Below, in pieces: positions 57,112-64,000 of a stretch of DNA of 64,000 nucleotides. Source of the stretch: Lineus longissimus. Lineage: Eukaryota > Nemertea > Pilidiophora > Heteronemertea > Lineidae. A program made the position numbers and the translations under genes. Position 1 is the stretch's first letter; each line of letters begins with the position of its first letter. The DNA is taken from positions 12,402,001-12,466,000 of the forward strand of contig NC_088321.1 of the NCBI RefSeq assembly GCF_910592395.1, written 5' to 3'. The notes under the pieces are model-generated. The model did no database searches. It was given only the letters and a program-made list of their open reading frames with translations, and was not told the DNA's origin.

Positions 57112-60100
57112 AAAATCATTTCAGAAAAGCAAGGGATACAACGTTACAACTTTGTTCCATAGATAGCAGCATGCTTGTGCAATTTACAGATCAAAGTTCC
57201 ATGATAGCTCTTTCGAGATTTCTATTTCGAGATTAAAAAATTACAAAAGATTTGGGACAAAATCTATCGATTGCAACGAAGTTTAACAAACACGCGCAGA
57301 TATCAAGTTTACGCATCTTGGCATTGTCCAAGACAATTATTGAGGTTTGGATCTATAAACCTGTGTGTATTTCCGTATTGACATATGAACAGGGGTATGT
57401 CCAGTTGGCCTTCAAATACACACACACGTGCACAGTGCATAGATGTTGTACGAGATGTTCTATAAACCAATTAGTGTATTGCTGACTTGCTAGGGAACAA
57501 AATGGCGAACCCTAACATATACAAAAAGAACTTCGCAAAATCATTTGGATGAGGCAACACCCGAGTTTATTTGGAAGGATGACGATATTTCTGTGTAAAT
57601 ATAAATATGTCTTTGCAAAATCCGATCTCCAGTTCGGTTTCAAATCCAAATCCCCCACAACCACAGTGGACAGCGGTACACCATTAACATGACCGTAATT
57701 ACCATAAACAATATTTCCTGTGGTTTATTTTATGTTGAGGCCTGTTAGATTGATTATGGGGCGGAACCCATGCTTAGTAGTGCATGGCCAAACAGTTAGA
57801 ACTGCATTACTTGGATCACTTGGCTTAGATGAGACAATACAGTATATTCACAAAAATTAACAGGCGACTAGAACGGAAATCGACTTACATTGAACCATAA
57901 CCACCATTCAAACCACAGATTGGTTCTCAGTTTTTAGAGTGCAACTGGATCATCTAGTTGACAATTCAGGTAGAAATAACATTATTTTCCAAAGAAAAAA
58001 CCGTTCAAACGGATTTTCTATTTTTGTTGTGGTCGGTGGTTAATGGAGTGCACCGAGTCGTTTTTAATGGCCATACGTGTTGCATTTATCGTCATATGTA
58101 CCTAATCTCTCACGAATCGTGGACATGTTTGATAACTACATTCCACCGATTATCAAAGAGGGCCTTATTGTACTCTGGATACTGTAATATTCAAGCTTTT
58201 CAAAGAGAGAGTTTATCAGATCATTGCAACTTGTTCGGAATCCCAGGCATGCCAAATCTGTTCGCGGGCATATCATCCCAATAACAGGTTTAAAATATTG
58301 TCTCAATTTATTAGAAGTACAAAAAATTTAAAATCAAGTGTCAAAAAGGTCCAATTGGCCGTACCCGCATATAAACGCTGAAATGTGGTCACGTTAATGG
58401 TGTACCGTTGTCCACTGTGACACAGTGAACGAGTCTATACAAAGGATGTTGTCTAATGATAGTTTTTAGCGGTTTTATAAAAGCGATATATAGATCGGAC
58501 ACGTCACACCTCAATAAGACTCTGGTACTGCCAAATATACATGTATGTGACCCGTTCCAGCAAAACCAGTCGAATGTCGCTCTGAGCTTGGTAGGTTGAG
58601 ACGGGCTGTGTGTTCATTTCACTATTGTCTGCCTTTTGTGAAGTCTGACGACATCAATTTCTTCTATTATCTCCTGGTGTCACCTGGGCTCATCTTATGT
58701 GTGACATGCTACTGGTTTTGCTAGAACGGGTCACATATATGATGATGTGTATGAAAACAAGTTCTTTTTCAGAAATGCATGCTTTACTTCTAATCGCAGA
58801 AGATAGTTCCATTTGACTGACTTTAAGACATAATATTCAACGCTATACAGGCAACGTCAAGCCAATCACAAAGCAATGTATCAAATTAGAATAAACAGCT
58901 CAAATCTGATTAATGGCTTGTAAAATAAAATACTTAAAAATAGTGATTGGCATTGACATACACTGACTGCAAGCGAAGCTTAGCTCAAATTTATTAGTAA
59001 TTTTGCCTTAACCAAACATTGACTAGTGCAGGAGAGTGTGAGAAGCAGGGATTTAAGGCAGAACATAAGACATTCAAAATAGTGTACAGTACATATTGGA
59101 AATTGATAGATTTTGAAACTTGTTATCTTTTTCCTTCCAACTCAATCAATACGAACATGGGTTTCATTGATACGGCGATGCGTGAATACAGTTAATGAAT
59201 TTTGAAATATTTCACTGGGTGTTTTATCCGTGTTCCGAAAAGCTCTCTCTCTCTGTCGTTGCACTATCCTTTGTTTTATGTTCAAAGTATGAGTAGAGTA
59301 GGCCGACATGTCGTAAAACAACGGCTCGTTTGCAAGTGTCACATCAACTCTGGTACTGGCCATGGCCACCTTAGCTCTTTCGTCGATACCGTTTTACCGA
59401 GGCCGCAACTTCGACCGGCGGCCCTCTTACCAAGCTTACGATTGCGACAAATGAGTATGTCGTTAATTATGGACACGCTTTCTTTCGCTACATCAGCTCC
59501 AAAGAAATGTGTTACCAGCCTCAGGCGTAATACCGGAAAGTGGCAGCATCTTGGTCTTCGGGAAAAGGATTGGAACTACCTACTTTTGTCACTACTTGAA
59601 TTATACTATTGATTGCTTTATAAATGATCATTATATTCGTCAAGCTTTCTGTTTGCAGGCAACTTCTCAACGGCACCATAACGAATGTTCCTACAAGAGG
59701 TACCCATGTGTTGCAAGCGGTGTCTAGTTGTGTCTAGTAAAATGATCAGTGAAAATTAGTGTCAACAAACATTTGTTTTCGCACTTTTGAAAATCGGACA
59801 TCGAAGCAGGTTGCAGCTGTCTACAATGCTCATGTACATGCCTAAATCAAATTGGTAATAAAATTGTCACCTGTGGCAAGAATTGAAGTTTGCTGTGCGG
59901 TTTCGGTGAACGGGATAAATCATGTACAATGATGCATACAAATAGAAAGTGTCTCTTTGGATTAAGGCTAAAGATATAACTTCGACACAATTAAAGAACA
60001 TAACTGCACAATGTATCCATTATACGCATTGTTTAGTGTGTGCAAGTGGAGTGCCAGCCTTGATTGTCGGGCGATATAGTTGGATGTGAGGCCACTTATA

Positions 60101-60627
60101 GACCGTTTTCATTCTTATGCTGTTTTAACGATATACATTACGTCACAAAACATTTGCTATCGTTATGTTTTGAGGATGAAGAGTGTTTTTCTCCGACTAA
60201 GACTAACTGCTGTCCTCTTACGGCAATTGTCTGCATGCCTTTTCAGCTGCAATCAATACCGGACTACCGGAAATGTTGTCTATTTTACTCCGTATTTTGT
60301 ATCAAAAATCGTGTATGACGTTTATTTGACGTGCAAATGACGTAAATGTCCTCTTTCGACAGATTACATGAACATTTTGGATTTCGTAATATGCTAAGTA
60401 TTTCTTAGGGGCATTTTCAACCTGCCTATCCTCCATATCTAACACGATAACTGGATTAAAGGATCCCTCGCCAAAGAACGCAGGCAGCTATGATGAATAG
60501 GGATAACTCTGTATAACATTCATTCGAACTTTTAACGCAGTAGAAATGAGCCCATTGTATTGGGATTTGTAGTTTATTGTGAGCCGACTCCGATCCAGTG
60601 TGATCGGGTTAGGCTTTCATTTTGACG
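57112..60627. other. Spacer U8-U9
   Basis: Matches the U6 spacer to about 58.9 kb, including MITE-B (58546-58735), then the U2-U3 spacer type to about 60.3 kb. The GSILA-type frame is frameshifted here (59509-59727). From about 60.3 to 60.6 kb the U9 5' flank is clearly more diverged than in the other copies and lacks the U2-type TATAAGCG segment. Confidence 0.55.
58546..58735. mobile_element. MITE-B (190 bp, second full copy)
   Basis: Starts TGTGACCCGTTCCAGC and ends GGGTCACA, flanked by TA (58544-58545 and 58736-58737). Shared with 42850-43039 through duplication of the surrounding block. Confidence 0.85.
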
Positions 60628-60709
60628 ATGTGCAACGTACTAACCTTTGTATTTCTCCTTCAATCCATCGCCTGTGGAAGTACGGGAGACACATATATCA
60701 ACCACAGAA
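60628..60709 (+). CDS. Signal-peptide exon 1 of U9
   Basis: MCNVLTFVFLLQSIACGSTG: hydrophobic core kept despite several replacements. Phase 1, donor GTGAGT. Confidence 0.75.
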
Positions 60710-61914
60710 GTGAGTTGTTTGGAATTATTCAGGCCCCCATCAGTAAATTCAATTCGGCTCAGTCATTCCAGGCCGCACAAATTAGGTGATGATATCATTC
60801 TAAATCCTATATCGAATAGTAAGATGATTTCAAATGCATAAAACAATTATACTATTGTCAATTTAACAAAAATGCTTGCCTGTCTTAAAATCATTTCAGA
60901 GGTTGGTGCAAAGCGTTTCACAAGTAGGTGCCCACTGCCAAATGATTGCGTCATTGGCGGGTGGTTGCCGGTCTAAAAATTCGCATTGGACACATCACCT
61001 CTTTCAAGAAAAATGACAGTAGTTGATTGTAATTCATTGGAAAGCACAACAATCTACTTTTCACCCTCACATGTTGGAAATACACTACTTCAACAGTCAA
61101 AACAATCTTAAACGCCTAAAAAGTCTTCCATTCAATTAAAAAGTGTCAACATGTGCATTCTTACTTAAAACCGTGGCAACATACACACAGTGTATTTAAA
61201 TGATACCAATGATAGCAGCTGGGATCGCATTTTCAAGATATTGGTGCTAATTTCTACGAAAGCCAATCAGGCTCATCTGAAATTCGAAATTCAACATCCG
61301 AAATTTGAGATAAAATATTAACCAATCAGAGGAAAACTTACGAAATGTTGAAACCAATTAGATGTCGTGTAACAGTTTGTTCGGTGAGTGCAAATGGCCG
61401 CAATCGGCACTGCGTTCATATGCATCAAATTATCGTTACAAGCTAAATCAGCTCGACCTGCTGATGTCAGATGATTATTTTACATATACCATGATACATT
61501 CTTGACGCTATGATGAGTAGAATATAGGTCAAATATATTGCATTCTTTTAAAATGATATTCCTGCTATTCTGACTAGCTCAAAGAATCGTACCCAAGTAG
61601 GGGCTAAAATTATAGTTGCAATTTAATGCAAAAGCTTCACTTAATTGAACCACCAATGGTCTCTTAACTCACTTGAAATTTATCCATTCTCATAACAGCA
61701 ATGTACTGAATGTCACAGTTGATATGATAGTATAAACGTTTCCCAGCGATTAGGGATTTTGAAATATGGATTTCGGATTGGAGAATTTTTTACTTCGGAT
61801 TTCGATTTTCAGATGGACCTCTGGACTTTCGTAAATTTTAGGAAATCAAGTTGAAGCTTAAAATTGACAAAGGCAATTTAAAATGGAACAATGTTGTGTT
61901 CCTTTGGATTTCAG

Positions 61915-61957
61915 ACACCAGTGTGTTCTTTCTTGATGGAAGTGACAGGAATATAAG
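61915..61957 (+). CDS. Micro-exon 2 of U9
   Basis: Acceptor TTTGGATTTCAG, donor GTAACT. Reads TSVFFLDGSDRNI, so the first sequon is lost (N to D); NIS at the junction remains. Confidence 0.68.
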
Positions 61958-62357
61958 GTAACTGCGTCTGTGGATTCTCCATTATTAATAAACTTTGGAA
62001 GCAAAACCACTTCATCTTTGTTTCATTTTGGTCCCGCATCCAATATTGAAACACTGCTCAACAGGGAAGCTAGCTTCCTGTCTACCGCAATACGAAACTA
62101 CACAGCCATAGAAGACCTACAGTTTGCTTCTTTTCATCGCCATTTCCCGGTTTTAGTTCCAAGTCATCAGAATCAGTCGGGTATTAATCGGTCGCTCCAC
62201 TCTACTTGAGGCTGTTTATGTTTATACATTGGCTGTGGCTCCGTGTAAAGACTTTGTCATTTATGGCATCGGAATTTCTCCATAGAAGTTAACGACTGTG
62301 TCTTTAAATGTTTAACTTTTCAAGACATTTTAACTCTACGATTTCAAAATCCTCCAG

Positions 62358-62905
62358 TGTGAAATACGGTGCAAATTACGCCAAGTCAACTTATTTTGGT
62401 GAGGTTCTCTCATTTAATGGATGTGCTCATAATGTTAAGCTGAACATTGATCTTCAGAAAAACGATGTCGTTTCGTTTGCTCTCTACTTTCGGCAGCGTC
62501 ACAGACGGTGGATATCTATAATTTGTATTGCTGCAAGACACTCTGACGTTTGCGTCAGTAGCTATCATGGTATACAAGTAATGTATAATAACCGACATCA
62601 TAAGAATTTGGCGCGAAGAACTGAAACTGGAAAGGCACTCAAGGCGCGTGTTTGGTATTTTCTTGTTGTAACGGTGGACAAAGTAAGAAATATCCATAAG
62701 ATTTACCTCGACGGAGTAAAACTGGATGCTAGGAAGATTCCAAGATATGTCAGGTTCACATCAAGTCGCTTTCATTTTCTTGGTCGTCATTTACCCATCC
62801 GAGGAGAACACTGCACTTCACAACATTTTATCGGTGCCATGTCGAACCTTAGGATTTTTCCATGTCTGTTGAATAAACGGGAGGTTCGAAGTATTTATGA
62901 GAGCG
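62358..62905 (+). CDS. LamG-like exon 3 of U9
   Basis: 548 nt, the shortest; two codons are missing in the variable patch (RQRHRRWISIICIAARHSD). The second half equals U5. Donor GTGAGT. Confidence 0.85.
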
Positions 62906-63979
62906 GTGAGTTAAAAGCTTTTCCAGCCATGAATAATTCTTGGAAAAGGCTCACTAAGTCCATAAAGTCGTCAACGTCTTCGGCGCTGGAGCTCAAAAAC
63001 ATTTGTACAAAACAAATTAAGTCAGTTAAAGTCCGTGGTATTAACTTTAGCTCGGCGTAAATATGGTTAAGTTCGCCAAGCTTAACTGAAGCAGGTAAAG
63101 AGTTAGTGCCTTCATTTTCACCTATTTGAACTATCACACCCGGGTTTTGTTTTTATTGATCAGTTGTGTAAGACAAGTGTAACCAACAATAACGTGGCGT
63201 CAACTCCTCCAACACGTTTAATGCAAACGTAAAGTGAACGTGTTGGTGGCTTCTGTTGGAAAACCACAGGCATGCCAGGCCCTAATAGATAATTTCGCAA
63301 CCCAACAGTAATGTTAGTGTTCAGCTTTGTCATTCAGTCCTCAGTATTGTAAACACTAGTGTAGGATACCTTGGACAAGCCGTATTTTGTTACTGGATAT
63401 TTCCCATCCATTCTTGGTTCAACGCACAACAATAACTAGTATATAGAATTCACATTGGTACCCGAATGAAGATTTTCTGACAAAATGACAAAAATCAATT
63501 CATTCCACCAATGTACATCAATGCAAACTTACGAATAAAGACCTTCAACATGGCAGCACGTTCTCAGTTCCGTGTGGCACGGCTTTGTGATACAGTCATT
63601 CAGTCACAGCCAATCAGATTGTGGGTATTTTTACATATCACTCGCCGAATCCTCATTTCCCATTGTCATTCCAGTTAAATATGAGAGTAAGTATGGCACG
63701 CATTCTCAAAAACTATCCTAAAGGGATTTTATCCAAACATTCTGACTGCGAATGTTGTCTCTTTAAAACAGACTAGTTTGAGACCTACAGTTTTAGTTTG
63801 AGGTACTTCAGAGTTATAGAAGGTGTTCCTTGCTGTCGAGTATGTCGGTATTGACGTCTCTTCACACACCACTCAGGTGGAGTGATCAGTATGTGAATTC
63901 GACATTGATATTCATTATACCTCGATTTATCCGCCCGTGGTTTTGTAAGAAATGTTAACTATAAACCCTTGTCGTATAG

Positions 63980-64000
63980 AAAACCGACTGATGTTCATAA
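63980..64000 (+). CDS. PAN exon 4 of U9 (first 21 bases)
   Basis: Acceptor GTCGTATAG, then the invariant start of the PAN exon (ENRLMF). The rest lies beyond the window. Confidence 0.75.

Larger units (their letters stand above)
60628..64000 (+). other. U9: PAN-LamG gene, cut by right window edge
   Basis: Exons 60628-60709, 61915-61957, 62358-62905 and 63980 onward. Exon 1 and its flank are the most diverged of the set; the second LamG half and intron 3 are nearly identical to U5. The exon-1 donor context is AGA-A|GTGAGT, which changes the junction codon from GAC to AAC. Introns are 60710-61914, 61958-62357 and 62906-63979. As in U5, retention of intron 3 would extend the frame to 63060. Confidence 0.73.

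Noticed and set aside
1-64000. tRNA, rRNA or viral sequences
   Set aside because: No cloverleaf, rRNA core or viral coding signature was noticed while reading; a dedicated scan (tRNAscan-SE, Infernal) would settle small RNAs.

Overview
This window is metazoan genomic DNA from an invertebrate. It is AT-rich, intron-rich, with GT-AG splice signals, secreted proteins built from animal extracellular domains, and degenerate DNA transposons plus a LINE fragment. Nothing in it is prokaryotic or viral. The species cannot be named from the sequence; a marine invertebrate such as a cnidarian, lophotrochozoan or basal deuterostome would fit, but that is inference.

Almost the whole window is one head-to-tail tandem array, all on the + strand. 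Nine copies (U1-U9) of one gene repeat every 6.5-9.6 kb. Each complete copy has four exons whose phases agree: (1) a signal-peptide exon (82 or 88 nt, ends phase 1, donor GTGAGT); (2) a 43-nt micro-exon with an NGT sequon (ends phase 2); (3) a 548-557 nt LamG/concanavalin-A-like jelly-roll exon (ends phase 1, donor GTAAGT or GTGAGT); (4) a 194-200 nt PAN/apple-like cysteine exon with a stop. The assembled products are about 289-292 residues, secreted and probably N-glycosylated. U1 is cut by the left edge, U9 by the right edge, and U7 has a nonsense codon in its LamG exon. A tenth relic (PAN exon only, with a nonsense codon, 43914-44107) marks a deleted gene between U6 and U7.

Layout: U1 1-1727; U2 5624-9551; U3 12727-16294; U4 19887-23583; U5 26751-33103; U6 37005-41341; relic 43914-44107; U7 46533-50158; U8 53057-57111; U9 60628-64000. 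The introns and 3-4 kb spacers are themselves repeated and mosaic, with near-identical blocks at 1041-5711 and 43420-46620, at 16.0-18.1 and 49.9-52.0 kb, and at 36.0-42.8 and 52.0-58.5 kb. Insertions decorate individual copies: a foldback-like element with minisatellite arms and a 9-bp target duplication (3344-4804), a dead pogo/Tigger-like transposon with TA duplication (27836-30482), a 5'-truncated LINE (18146-18960, minus strand), two MITE families, and a GC-rich cassette of unknown origin in four spacers.

The most interesting signal is that LamG exons differ between copies mostly by amino-acid replacements. In U2 versus U4, I count 34 replaced codons against 4 silent-only codons, with indels in multiples of three. 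This suggests diversifying selection on a secreted lectin-like family in an actively recombining array. A recognition role (immune, self/non-self or gamete) is only a hypothesis. Two further oddities are a 17-nt GT...AG stretch at the PAN stop codon, whose removal extends the reading frame, and a conserved possible alternative last exon in intron 1.
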